The translations under genes were made by a program, and so were the position numbers. Below, in pieces: positions 17,581 through 26,128 of a DNA stretch of 64,000 nucleotides. The notes under the pieces were generated by a model that saw only the letters and a list, made by a program, of their open reading frames with translations, searched no databases and was not told where the DNA came from. The stretch's first letter is position 1; each line of letters begins with the position of its first letter. Source of the DNA: Nocardia sp. NBC_00508 (lineage in GTDB: Bacteria; Actinomycetota; Actinomycetes; Mycobacteriales; Mycobacteriaceae); assembly GCF_036346875.1 (NCBI RefSeq), contig NZ_CP107852.1:6944001-7008000 (forward strand), read 5' to 3'.

Positions 17581-18393
17581 ATGAATAAACCTGACCCCCG
17601 CGATGCCGGCCTGGGAGCGCTCGCCGCCGCCGCAGTCGGAGTGCTGGCATGGCGGTCCGCCGCGACGATCGGCGCGTGTGCGGTGACGCCGCTACAGGCC
17701 CCCGATGGGCGGCCCGTCGTCACCTCGACCCTGGCGATGATCGGCAAGATGCGACGAATCGCCGCCGATCCACATGTCGCGCTGGCGGCGGGCGGGATTT
17801 TTCTGCAAGCCACCGCCTTGCTGCAGATCGATCGCGACGGAACCGGCTCCGCGCGTGCGCTGCTGGCCCAGGAAGCGGAAAAGTTCGCGCCGACAAGGCA
17901 TCTCAGCGCGATTCCAGGCCATCGTCGATGGTTTCCCTGGTACTTCGGGCGGGTCATCGCGACCCTGACGCCGACACTGGTGATCGATGACGCCGGACCC
18001 GACGGCACGGTCCTGGTCACGCTGCGACAGGACGAACCGTGGATCACATCGCTACCCGCTCGCACCGATCTGTTCGACGCCCGGCCCGGTGACCGGTTGC
18101 ACCTACCCGAGATCGACGCCGCTGACGGACCGGCAATCCTTCTGGCCCACCAGGAGAACCAGGCGATGACCGCCTTGGCGCAACGACGAATATCGGGACG
18201 GCTGCGCGGCGGCGTACTGCAGGTCGAGCGCCGCAGCGGGTCACTGAACCCGACCGCACCCGGTCTTCTCGCCCAGCTTCGCGAACTCCGCGCCCTGCGC
18301 CGCAAGGCCGCGGCGAGCACCGTCGAACTGGACCATCTCACCGAGGCGATCGCACAACGGTGGACCGCCGACCGCATCAACCCAACCCACTGA
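17581..18393 (+). CDS. PPOX-like (FMN split-barrel-type) hypothetical protein
   Basis: A 270-residue protein. The segment GRPVVTSTLAMIGKMRRIAA, then DPHVALAAGGIF resembles the start of pyridoxamine-phosphate-oxidase-like split-barrel proteins, in which a first strand is followed by a basic residue that contacts flavin phosphate. The middle has barrel-like strands and the last 50 residues form a charged helix (AQLRELRALRRKAAAS). The ATG at 17581 is preferred to the GTG at 17575. It is followed 10 bases later by the cupin-PhyH gene, so the two are probably one transcript. The assignment is tentative. Confidence 0.5.
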   Translation: MNKPDPRDAGLGALAAAAVGVLAWRSAATIGACAVTPLQAPDGRPVVTSTLAMIGKMRRIAADPHVALAAGGIFLQATALLQIDRDGTGSARALLAQEAEKFAPTRHLSAIPGHRRWFPWYFGRVIATLTPTLVIDDAGPDGTVLVTLRQDEPWITSLPARTDLFDARPGDRLHLPEIDAADGPAILLAHQENQAMTALAQRRISGRLRGGVLQVERRSGSLNPTAPGLLAQLRELRALRRKAAASTVELDHLTEAIAQRWTADRINPTH

Positions 18394-18403
18394 AGGAGCC
18401 ACC

Positions 18404-19651
18404 ATGTCCGCTACCGCGCGCTACCGCGCCGACGACTCCGACCCGATCATCGACCCCACAACCGGAAGCGGCGAGGTCCGCTTGTTCCAGGATGGATTCG
18501 GGCAGGAGGGCATGCCGTTCGTCATGCACGTCAGCGATCCGCCGAACAAAACACGTTCGGCCCACTACCACCACGGCGACGTCATCTACGTCTACACCGC
18601 GGGCGAACACCACATCGAGGGCGAGGGTCTCTACCGTGCCGGCGACATCCGATGGACCAGAGCAGGGCACGTCTACGGGCCGGAAACCACCGGGCCCGAA
18701 GGAGGTTCCTGGTGGATCATCTCCTACTCCGACCCGATACCGGTTGACGTCGGGGACCACACCGCCGAGCCGGACGCCGAGCCTGCTGGCACAGGCTCGG
18801 TTCCGGCCGTCCCGAGGTTCCGGGAACCCTACGACTGGCCCGCAATCGACGCCTCGGTCCGCGAACACGGCGCCGTCGTCGTCGAAGGACTCATCGCAGA
18901 GCACCTGCGCTCGGACTTCACCGCCGAACTCGACGCCTGGCTGCGCGAACACACGGACGCCGGGCAGGCCGACAGCGGATCCGCGCTGTATGACAGCTTT
19001 CTCGGACGCAACACATTGCGACTCCACGGCCTGGCCGCGAAGATCCCCGCGTCGGGCGCACTGATCGCCCACCCCGACCTGCGCGCCTGGGCAACCAGAA
19101 TGCTCGCCTCGGTCTCCTCCGGAATCCAACTCAACGCCGGTGAACTCATCGAGATCGGCCCCGGCGAGCCTGCCCAGTATCCGCATCGCGATAACGACTC
19201 CTGGCCGCATCTGCCACACACCACCGACAGCGTCCTGGTCAACGCGATGATCGCGCTGACACCCTTCACGGAGGAGAACGGCGCCACCAATATCGCTCTG
19301 GGCAGCCACGAGTGGCCCATCAAACAGAACCCGGCCGCCGATCAACTCGTCCGAGCGGTCATGGCACCCGGCGATGTACTGCTGTTCCGCGGCGATGCGA
19401 TCCACGGCGGCGGCGCCAACCGCACCACCGACGAACGTCGCCGCGGACTGTCACTGAGCTACTGCGCGGGCTGGCTACGCCCAGTGGAGAACAGCGTGCT
19501 CAACGTTCCTCCGCGGACCGCTGTCAACCTGTCTCCCGAGGTCCAGGCCCTGCTCGGCTATGCCGCTCATGACGCCACCGCCGTCGGAGGAGGGATGCTC
19601 GGCCTCTACGAAAACGGTGATCCGGGAAGAGTTCTGTTCCCTTCGGCCTGA
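18404..19651 (+). CDS. Cupin domain fused to a phytanoyl-CoA dioxygenase (PhyH)-like oxygenase
   Basis: A 415-residue two-domain protein. Residues about 1-115 are a cupin (AHYHHGDVIYVYTAGEHHIE, then RAGDIRWTRAGHVYGPE). Residues about 145-400 are a PhyH-type Fe(II)/2-oxoglutarate oxygenase, with iron ligands His261 and Asp263 in YPHRDND and distal His334 in AIHGGGANRT. An arginine cluster follows at about 343-347 for 2-oxoglutarate. An upstream AAGGAG gives the start. It could hydroxylate a small lipophilic or halogenated substrate. The cupin may be a second metal site or a ligand sensor. Confidence 0.85.
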   Translation: MSATARYRADDSDPIIDPTTGSGEVRLFQDGFGQEGMPFVMHVSDPPNKTRSAHYHHGDVIYVYTAGEHHIEGEGLYRAGDIRWTRAGHVYGPETTGPEGGSWWIISYSDPIPVDVGDHTAEPDAEPAGTGSVPAVPRFREPYDWPAIDASVREHGAVVVEGLIAEHLRSDFTAELDAWLREHTDAGQADSGSALYDSFLGRNTLRLHGLAAKIPASGALIAHPDLRAWATRMLASVSSGIQLNAGELIEIGPGEPAQYPHRDNDSWPHLPHTTDSVLVNAMIALTPFTEENGATNIALGSHEWPIKQNPAADQLVRAVMAPGDVLLFRGDAIHGGGANRTTDERRRGLSLSYCAGWLRPVENSVLNVPPRTAVNLSPEVQALLGYAAHDATAVGGGMLGLYENGDPGRVLFPSA

Positions 19652-19658
19652 CTCGGAC

Positions 19659-19689
19659 GGTGTCTCACCCGGCGCACGGGTGAGACACC
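19659..19689. terminator. Intrinsic-type hairpin
   Basis: A perfect 12-bp stem (GGTGTCTCACCC and its complement) with a 7-base loop starts 8 bases after the cupin-PhyH stop. There is no long T-run, as is usual in high-GC actinobacteria. Confidence 0.75.
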
Positions 19690-19837
19690 ACCTCACGAAA
19701 TCTCAGGCATCACCACTGATCATGAACGCTCGCCCGGCGAAGTGCCCTGCCTCTCGGCGCCAATCCACTGTGTCCCAACTCGGCTCCCACACGGTGGGGA
19801 CACCACTCAGTCCGACTAGCTTCACGCGGAGATTCCG

Positions 19838-20266
19838 ATGCCCACAAATCATTTCGACCAGATCGAGCAATTGCATCGACGCCTGCGGCGCGTCAAACGG
19901 ACCATGCTGCTGACCGATCTCGGCTTTCTCGCCTATTGGATCATCACAGCGCTCGGCATCATCAGCGTCGGGTCCGACCATTTTCTCCAGCAGTGGAACT
20001 GGTCTTTTCTCGGGCTCGACCTCGCCGCCATCGGCCTCGGTCTCACCGGTCTCGCACTCGGATCCCGCTCGGCCATCTCGCTGCCGATGATCACCGTGTC
20101 GTTGTCGCTGACCTCGGCCGCAGGATTGATGGCACTGAACTTCTACGTGATACGTGGCGAGTACAGCCCGCTGTGGTGGCTTCCCAACCTGTGGCTGTTC
20201 GGGTTCCCGATCGCAGCCCTCGCCGGGATATTCCGAATGTCGTCCACCCGTGAACCAGTGAGGTGA
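19838..20266 (+). CDS. Four-helix membrane protein (DUF5360-like)
   Basis: A 142-residue protein with a short basic N-terminus (RRLRRVKRTM) and about four hydrophobic segments (LLTDLGFLAYWIITALGII, a second near 55-75, a third near 80-100, and SPLWWLPNLWLFGFPIAALA). It resembles the small actinobacterial DUF5360 group by layout and the TDLGFL.YW start. The AraC-family gene begins 4 bases after its stop, so the two are a coupled pair. Confidence 0.7.
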   Translation: MPTNHFDQIEQLHRRLRRVKRTMLLTDLGFLAYWIITALGIISVGSDHFLQQWNWSFLGLDLAAIGLGLTGLALGSRSAISLPMITVSLSLTSAAGLMALNFYVIRGEYSPLWWLPNLWLFGFPIAALAGIFRMSSTREPVR

Positions 20267-20270
20267 GATC

Positions 20271-21083
20271 ATGGGCCGCCCCTTGACGCACGAACCCACG
20301 ATCGTGGCCCGATTCGGTTCGGATCTGCTCGCGGCGGTCCTCCGGCAGCGCCGGACCACAGCCGAAGTTTTGGACTTCGAGATCGAAACCAGCGCACACG
20401 TATTCGTACTGAGGATCACCGACCGATGTTCCGAACCATCGGTGCTGCAGTTTTTCGTCGAACAGGCATGTTGCGCCGCAACGACTTTGGCTCGCTCGAT
20501 GTTCGGCGTGGAGATCTTGCCCGAATGGATCGAGTTCGCGTACCCGCCACCCACGCACGCCGCCGCCTACCGCCGCTCGTTCGGATGCGAGATACGATTC
20601 CGCGCGCCGACGACACGTATTTGTTTCGCGGCTGGAACATTCGACCGATCCACGGCCGGTGTCGACCCGGCCCACGATCATCCTGGAATCGTCGCCGCGG
20701 TAGAGCGAGTGCTTCGGGACAACATTCGCCAGCCGCTGACGAAACCCTTGGTCGCGAAGCGTCTGATGATGAGTGAGCGAACGCTGCACCGGCGGCTCGC
20801 CGAAGCAGGCCAGAAATTCGGTGAGATCCGTGATCGCGTGCGCCTGCAGCGCGCGAACACCCTGCTGTGCGAATCGAATCTGCCGATATCCGCGGTGGCC
20901 ACCGAGGTCGGCTTCGGTGACAGTCGCGAATTCCGGCGCGCATATCAGCGCTGGACCGGGCGCACTGCAACAGTCACTCGCGCCGTCGTTCCGATGACGT
21001 CATTATTTGCCCCCCACGCGGCCGAGAATACCCTTCGGTTATCTACGTCACACTGTTTAGATCGGCTCAGCAGTAAAGCCTGA
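20271..21083 (+). CDS. AraC-family transcriptional regulator
   Basis: A 270-residue regulator. The C-terminal 100 residues are the double helix-turn-helix: VAKRLMMSERTLHRRLAEAG, then ISAVATEVGFGDSREFRRAY. The N-terminal half looks like the later part of the arabinose-binding-like domain of OruR/ArgR-type relatives, which are usually about 330 residues, so the sensor domain may be shortened. The start follows GGTGAG and directly abuts the membrane-protein gene. The C-terminal extension after the RWTGR motif is unusual and about 40 residues long. Confidence 0.85.
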   Translation: MGRPLTHEPTIVARFGSDLLAAVLRQRRTTAEVLDFEIETSAHVFVLRITDRCSEPSVLQFFVEQACCAATTLARSMFGVEILPEWIEFAYPPPTHAAAYRRSFGCEIRFRAPTTRICFAAGTFDRSTAGVDPAHDHPGIVAAVERVLRDNIRQPLTKPLVAKRLMMSERTLHRRLAEAGQKFGEIRDRVRLQRANTLLCESNLPISAVATEVGFGDSREFRRAYQRWTGRTATVTRAVVPMTSLFAPHAAENTLRLSTSHCLDRLSSKA

Positions 21084-21132
21084 TCAGCGAAGTCGGGCTC
21101 GCCGTATCAAATTTTCAAACAGGAGACAGCTC

Positions 21133-21639
21133 ATGCCGCACAGAATTCATCACGCTGTTGTCGCCGCCGTAACGGTCGCCACGATCGCTGCGGCGGCCGG
21201 AAACGCGACGGTGAACGCCGCACCCCTAACCGAAACATCGACTACATACGCCGTGAACGACACGGCACCTTTGCCCGACCCAGGTGCCACTATGGCACCG
21301 CGAACAGAGACCAACCCGACAGAGATCGCCACCGGCACCGATCAGCAGACCGAAATCACAAACGCTCTGAATCAAGCAGGCACCGAATTCATGCTTGCCG
21401 TGACGGTCGGCACCATGGCCGGAGGAGTAATCGGCCTGATCGGCGGCTGTGTCGTCGGCGCGGTCGTAGGCCTTATCGGAGGTTGCATTCCCGGGCTCGC
21501 CCTGGGCGCAGCGCTCGGTCCAATTATAGGCGGTGCCGTGGTCGGGATCCCTGTCGGTATCGCCGCACTGATTCAGGCGTACAACAAACTGCACGCCGCG
21601 GGCGACATCAGGACACCAACCTTCGCCACCAGCCAGTAG
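21133..21639 (+). CDS. Secreted glycine-zipper protein with a spaced Cys pair
   Basis: A 168-residue protein with a signal peptide: basic HRIHH, hydrophobic VVAAVTVATIAAAAGNATV, cleavage near NAAP. A Thr/Pro-rich linker to about residue 75 follows. The last 80 residues are an almost uninterrupted Gly-rich hydrophobic segment with GG and GxxxG spacing (GVIGLIGGCVVGAVVGLIGG). Its two Cys are 11 residues apart. The C-terminal half resembles the paired secreted proteins at 61410 and 62152. Such segments are typical of membrane-inserting or pore-forming proteins; the function is unknown. A GGAGA sequence precedes the ATG. Confidence 0.75.
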   Translation: MPHRIHHAVVAAVTVATIAAAAGNATVNAAPLTETSTTYAVNDTAPLPDPGATMAPRTETNPTEIATGTDQQTEITNALNQAGTEFMLAVTVGTMAGGVIGLIGGCVVGAVVGLIGGCIPGLALGAALGPIIGGAVVGIPVGIAALIQAYNKLHAAGDIRTPTFATSQ

Positions 21640-21772
21640 GACTCCCCATGCTTGCATTCTCTGAAGCGGTGTGGATCGGACTTTCCGGGTCGGCCCGCTG
21701 CGGCCCGTCCCCGGTTAATGAGACCGTTCGGTATTAGAGTTCTGTTGCCCCTGGTGAGAGCTGGGAGGGACG

Positions 21773-22272
21773 ATGAGAGACATGGCTGGTCGCAAGCGGC
21801 ATTCCGCGGAGGTCATCGTGCGCAAGCTGCGCCGCGCCGATTAGCTGGCCGCGGAAGACGGGACCGGCGAGCAGATCGCCGCCGAACTGGGGTTTCGGCG
21901 GCGACCCTGTACAACTGGCGCCGCCAGTTCGGCGGCATGGACGCCGACGCTGCGCGCGGTCCGAAGGAGTTGCGCGAGCAGAATGCGCGGTTGAAGCGGC
22001 TTTTGGCCGAGGCCGAGTTGGAGAAGGCTGCGCTGCGGGAGAGGTCGCGAAGGGGAAATTCTGAGCCCCGCCGCCAAGCGCCGCGCCGTAGGCATATTCA
22101 AAGTCGTGTTGAGCATGTCGGAACGTTTGGCGTGCAAGGTGGTTGGGGTCGCTCAGTTCACCTATCGGCGTATCTCGCTGGCGCATACCGCGGCCGATCC
22201 GGACGCTGATCTGCGGGCGTGGCTGCGTGCCTATGCGGTGAAATACCCGTGTCACGGCTTCCGGCGCGCCTG
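21773..22272 (+). mobile_element. Degenerate IS3-family element (OrfA and start of OrfB)
   Basis: From an ATG at 21773 the frame reads as IS3 OrfA (MAGRKRHSAEVIVRKLRRAD) until a TAG at 21842-21844, in place of the usual Glu codon. It continues in shifted frames as SAATLYNWRRQFGG and ELREQNARLKRLLAEAELEK, the OrfA helix-turn-helix and coiled coil. OrfB follows (SPAAKRRAVGIF, then CKVVGVAQFTYRR and YPCHGFRRAW) and stops abruptly where sigma-factor sequence begins. No DDE region is present here, so the element is inactive. Confidence 0.85.
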
Positions 22273-22912
22273 GCTACCCGAGCCGATACTCACCACGCCG
22301 GACATAGCCGAGGACGTCGAACTCGCCGAGACCATTTCGATGGCGCTCATGCTCGTCCTAGAGACACTGTCGCCGACCGAGCGCGCCGTCTACGTACTGC
22401 GCGAAGCCTTCGATATCAGCTACGACGAGATCGCGACCGCCCTCGACAAGACCCCGGCGGCTGTCCGCCAGATCGCGCACCGCGCCCGCAAGCACGTCGA
22501 TGCCCGCCGCCCCCGCTCGGTGGTTTCCGTGAGCGAGACCCGGGCGGTTCTGGAGTCGTTCCAACGGGCGCTGGAAACCAGGGATCTGCAGCGGCTGCTC
22601 GACGTGCTCGCGCCCCAGGTCGTCGTCGTCAGCGACGGCGGCGGCGTCAAGCAGGCCGCGCTGCGGCCGATCATCGGCGCCGAGAAGGTGGTCCGCTTCT
22701 TCGTCGGCGGCCTCGCCAAGACCGAAGCCACGCTCATTGTTGGCCCGACCGTGGTCAACGGCAACCCGGCACTCGTCTTCCGCCTGGACGGCGAGATCGA
22801 CGGCGTCATGGCGGCCCGTGTCGAGGACGCCCGCATCACCGGCCTCTACTACGTCCGCAACCCGCAGAAGCTGACCCGCGTCGAATCCGAGACCCTACTC
22901 ACCCTGCGATGA
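22273..22912 (+). pseudogene. Beheaded ECF41-type sigma factor (SigJ-like), fused in frame to an IS3 OrfB start
   Basis: From LPEPILTTPDIAEDVELAE on, the frame is a SigJ/ECF41 sigma factor. The region-4 helix-turn-helix is SPTERAVYVLREAF, then YDEIATALDKTPAAVRQIA. A SnoaL-like C-terminal extension carries the ECF41 signature elements SDGGGVKQAALRPI and a variant NPQKL. Region 2, which binds the -10 element and core polymerase, is absent and replaced by transposase sequence. The whole open frame (22106-22912, 268 codons) could still be translated as a chimera. It is probably a non-functional sigma factor, though the SnoaL-like part could fold. Confidence 0.8.
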
Positions 22913-23237
22913 ATACCTATGGCGGAATGGCCACCTGGGGTCGGGCAGCCCACGGGTGTGGGCAACCTCCCGCGGGGTGTTCCGTAAGCCGGGGTTCTCC
23001 GGCACGACGCGGAAGAACCGGGCTGGGCTGGACAACGCGCTCGCCGTAACGATCCACCGCGGGCCGCCACATTCGATGTGTGGCGGCACACTGCCGACGT
23101 CGGTCCGAGCATTCACCGCAATGAGGGGCGAGGCATCAAAATTGGCCGATCCCAACATCTTCCGCGCCACGGTGGTGTCAAATTGCCTTGATCGGCGGTT
23201 TTGTGGATGACCGATGCAACCAGTCAGGAGTGCCCGC
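22913..23237. other. Intergenic stretch, no gene seen
   Basis: About 325 bases separate the sigma-factor relic from the terpene-synthase gene. Frames on both strands are open in places but give no recognisable protein. The promoter of the prenyltransferase-terpene synthase must lie here. An AGGAG at 23226-23230 is its ribosome-binding site. Confidence 0.5.
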
Positions 23238-25247
23238 GTGCCACGTGAAATCGATTCGGCTGTCTTCCCCCATCTGGATGCGGACCTGGACCGTATCCGT
23301 GACGTTCTCGGACCCGTTCGGCTGGAGGGCAGATCTGAACTGGCTGCGCTCACCGACGACGGGCCGGGCACCTCTCGCCGCCTGGTCCGTCCCACGTTGA
23401 CCCTCTTGTCGTACTACCTGCTCACCGATCCCGCGGCCCCGGCCGACGATCGGGTCGTGCGCGCCGCCGCTGCCGTCGAGTTGCTGCATCTGGGCTCGCT
23501 CTACCACGACGACGTCATCGATCACGCATACCAGCGTCGAGGCCGTCCCAGTGCCAATGTGGTGTGGGGTTCGCATATGGCCGTACTGGGTGGGGATTCC
23601 GTGATGCTCACAAGTGTGCGCATGCTGGCCGAACTCGGGCAGCGCGAGGTTCTCGCGGGGGCCATCGCGGGTGAGCAAATGTGCGCGGGCATGGTGATCG
23701 AGGCCGCCGACCTCTACACGGCGTCCCGCAGCGAGCAGTCCTACCTGGACGCGATCGACGGCAAGACGGCGGCGGTGCTCTCGCTGGCATGCCGGGTGGG
23801 CGCGATGCAGGCAGGCCGGCCCGAGCGTCAAGAAGAGGCGTTGTCTTTGTTCGGCCGATACTTCGGGCTGGCTTACCAGCTGTGTGACGACATCCTCGAT
23901 CTGACTTCGACCGCCGAAGAAATGGGCAAGCCCGTCAACGCGGATCTGCCCGAGGGCATCTACACACTTCCGGTGATCCGCGCGGCCGCCCGCGATAGAA
24001 GCCTTGGTCGCCTACTGCACGGCAGAATGACGCGTGGGCAAGCCGCAAGTGCCCGCGAACTCGTCATCGCCTGCGGCGCCGTGGACGAAGCACAAGCGAC
24101 GGCTGATGATTTCATGGACCGGGCCGCCGGTCAGCTCGCCACCCTGCCCGTCGACCCGCGCGCCCGCCAGGCGATGACCGCTTACGCCCGGTCCATACTC
24201 GACCGGCGAACTGCCGAGCCCGCAGTCCCCCGGCAGTCGACGCAGCCACCCCGAGCGCACGGTAGTGGGCTTCCGCCGCAGCTTGCGCAATGGCTGAGGA
24301 GCTGGCTGGTGGACACCGGCCTCGCCACCTCCCCTGCCGAGGCCGACTACCACCGGTGGACCGGAGCGATCCGGATCCCGGCACAGACCCTGGCCCCAGC
24401 TGCGAACGCGACTCGTGAACAGACCGCCTACGCAATGGCCGTGCTGGTCCTTGCCTGGGACGACCTCTTCGAGGATCCGCAACTGAGGGACCCGGAAGCC
24501 GTGACCGCGCTGAGACGTGGCATGGTGGCGACACTGCGCCAGGACCCGGCGAAACAGTGGCGGCGCGGCGCGATTCCGGCGGCTTGGGCGAGTATATGGC
24601 CGCGGCTGCGCGAGGGCCGGACCACCCGCTGGCAGGAGCGGTTCCTCGACACCCTCGAGGAGTGGTTCGAAGCCGCCGAACGCGAAGCGCACCATCGCAT
24701 CAACGGCTACATCCCTTCCACGGCCGACTACCTGCCGCTGCGGATGTCGACGAGTGGGATCGAAACCGCCATCGCCTGCATGGAGGTGTACCACGACCGG
24801 GAACTGCCCTCGAAGCTGCGCAACCACCCCGTGATCCGCCGTCTCGAGGAACTCGCCTTCTGGGTCACCTTCGTGGAGAACGACCTGGTGGGGCTGGATC
24901 AGGACGAGGCAGACCAAGTCCCCTATAACCTGGTGCGGGCGGTCCGTCACGAAACCGGCTGCACCCGCCGCGAAGCCGTAGAGCAGGTACAGCGCCAAGT
25001 GGCGGACCAGCGCACCCAACTCGAGGCGGTGATCCACTACGTCCCCGCGCTCCTGCGCGTTCTACCCGGCCTGCCCGACCGGGGAAAGGGCTACGCGGAA
25101 ATGTATGTGAACATAACGAGCGTGGGGCTGTGGGGGCGTGAGAGCGATCGGTACATGCCTACCTCCGCTACCGCAGCGCCGGACCTGGAACGTTTGCGCC
25201 GTGAGGTCTACCTCTCGGCCGCCGAACCGGTTCCTTCCGCGTCGTAG
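23238..25247 (+). CDS. Bifunctional prenyl-diphosphate synthase / class I terpene synthase fusion
   Basis: A 669-residue protein with two all-alpha isoprenoid domains. Residues about 5-325 are a trans-prenyltransferase with first Asp-rich motif DDVID (91-95), GKTAAVLSLAC, and second motif DDILD (217-221). The residue five before the first motif is Gly, not aromatic, as in long-chain synthases. After a Pro-rich linker, residues about 345-640 are a class I terpene synthase. This has Asp-rich AWDDLFED (DD at 408-409), YLPLRMSTSG, NDLVGLDQDE at the NSE position (548 on; Gly replaces Ser/Thr and the last acidic residue is shifted), and the C-terminal RY pair near 638. GTG at 23238 is preferred over ATG 23214 because AGGAG sits 7 bases before it. 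It probably builds its own polyprenyl diphosphate and cyclises it. Confidence 0.85.
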   Translation: MPREIDSAVFPHLDADLDRIRDVLGPVRLEGRSELAALTDDGPGTSRRLVRPTLTLLSYYLLTDPAAPADDRVVRAAAAVELLHLGSLYHDDVIDHAYQRRGRPSANVVWGSHMAVLGGDSVMLTSVRMLAELGQREVLAGAIAGEQMCAGMVIEAADLYTASRSEQSYLDAIDGKTAAVLSLACRVGAMQAGRPERQEEALSLFGRYFGLAYQLCDDILDLTSTAEEMGKPVNADLPEGIYTLPVIRAAARDRSLGRLLHGRMTRGQAASARELVIACGAVDEAQATADDFMDRAAGQLATLPVDPRARQAMTAYARSILDRRTAEPAVPRQSTQPPRAHGSGLPPQLAQWLRSWLVDTGLATSPAEADYHRWTGAIRIPAQTLAPAANATREQTAYAMAVLVLAWDDLFEDPQLRDPEAVTALRRGMVATLRQDPAKQWRRGAIPAAWASIWPRLREGRTTRWQERFLDTLEEWFEAAEREAHHRINGYIPSTADYLPLRMSTSGIETAIACMEVYHDRELPSKLRNHPVIRRLEELAFWVTFVENDLVGLDQDEADQVPYNLVRAVRHETGCTRREAVEQVQRQVADQRTQLEAVIHYVPALLRVLPGLPDRGKGYAEMYVNITSVGLWGRESDRYMPTSATAAPDLERLRREVYLSAAEPVPSAS

Positions 25248-25309
25248 TCCGTAACCGGCAAAGCAGGGTATGTTCCCGTGCGTCCACCGTGTGGTCGTGC
25301 GGGACGCCC

Positions 25310-26128
25310 TCAGCGCTTCGCCGGCTGTCTCGACCTTGTCGGTCCGGGGAGGCGCATCCACATCCTGGGTCGAAGACAGGAGCGGGTGCGTCGATGGAAA
25401 GCGACCAGTCCGACGAGGGCGCTCGCGGTGAACCAGACCAGTTGCACGGCGAAACCTGCCCTTGGCATGGCGTCGGAAAAACCGGCCGCGGTCGAAGCCT
25501 GCATCGCCCCGTAGGAGGGCAGCCAGCGCACGAAATCGCTGTCCGCCCCAGCGCTGGCGATGGGATTCTGTACGGCCATGTCGAAGCAGCTGATCATCGC
25601 GATGGCGAACATCCCCTCCACCTCGCGGCGCAGCAGCGCGCCGAGGGCGACACCCAGCGCCCCGTAGGTCATCGCCGCGCCGAAAAGTGCCGCGGCGAGC
25701 ACGACAGGCTGCTGAGGCGACCAGTAGCAACTGATGACCGCGGTGGCGTACACGCAGACCACTGCCGAGGCCACCACGAGGCAGGCGATCTTCGCCAAAC
25801 CCAAAGCGACCCGGGGATACCCGGCCATCGACAGACGCCGGTCGAATGCTCCGCTGCTGAAAGTCGCCGCGAACATCATGAACCCAATGATCAGTGAGAC
25901 CGCCATCAGGGCGCCGCTGATCTGAGCGAGCTCATTGCCGTTGGCGCGCAGAACCAGACCGGTGTATCGAAGCCGGAACGGCACCTGGATGTCTGTGACG
26001 GCCACGCGCACCACGGTGATCAATATGGGAAGGAAGACAGCCACCAACAGCATGGCGAACCGGTTACGAGCATGCTCGATGAGGCCGTAGCGCGTGGCGA
26101 TCACGAACAGCCGCACACCATCACTCAT
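25310..26128 (-). CDS. ABC-2-type exporter permease
   Basis: A 272-residue membrane protein with about six hydrophobic segments (FAMLLVAVFLPILITVVRVA, then ALMAVSLIIGFMMFAA and LACLVVASAVVCVY-like stretches). The layout is typical of ABC-2 export permeases. The ATG at 26126-26128 overlaps the stop of the ATPase gene (ATGA), making an obligate pair. It is convergent with the terpene-synthase gene, 62 bases away, so it is not in the same operon. Export of a lipophilic product such as a terpene is only a positional inference. Confidence 0.85.
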   Translation of the reverse strand: MSDGVRLFVIATRYGLIEHARNRFAMLLVAVFLPILITVVRVAVTDIQVPFRLRYTGLVLRANGNELAQISGALMAVSLIIGFMMFAATFSSGAFDRRLSMAGYPRVALGLAKIACLVVASAVVCVYATAVISCYWSPQQPVVLAAALFGAAMTYGALGVALGALLRREVEGMFAIAMISCFDMAVQNPIASAGADSDFVRWLPSYGAMQASTAAGFSDAMPRAGFAVQLVWFTASALVGLVAFHRRTRSCLRPRMWMRLPGPTRSRQPAKR

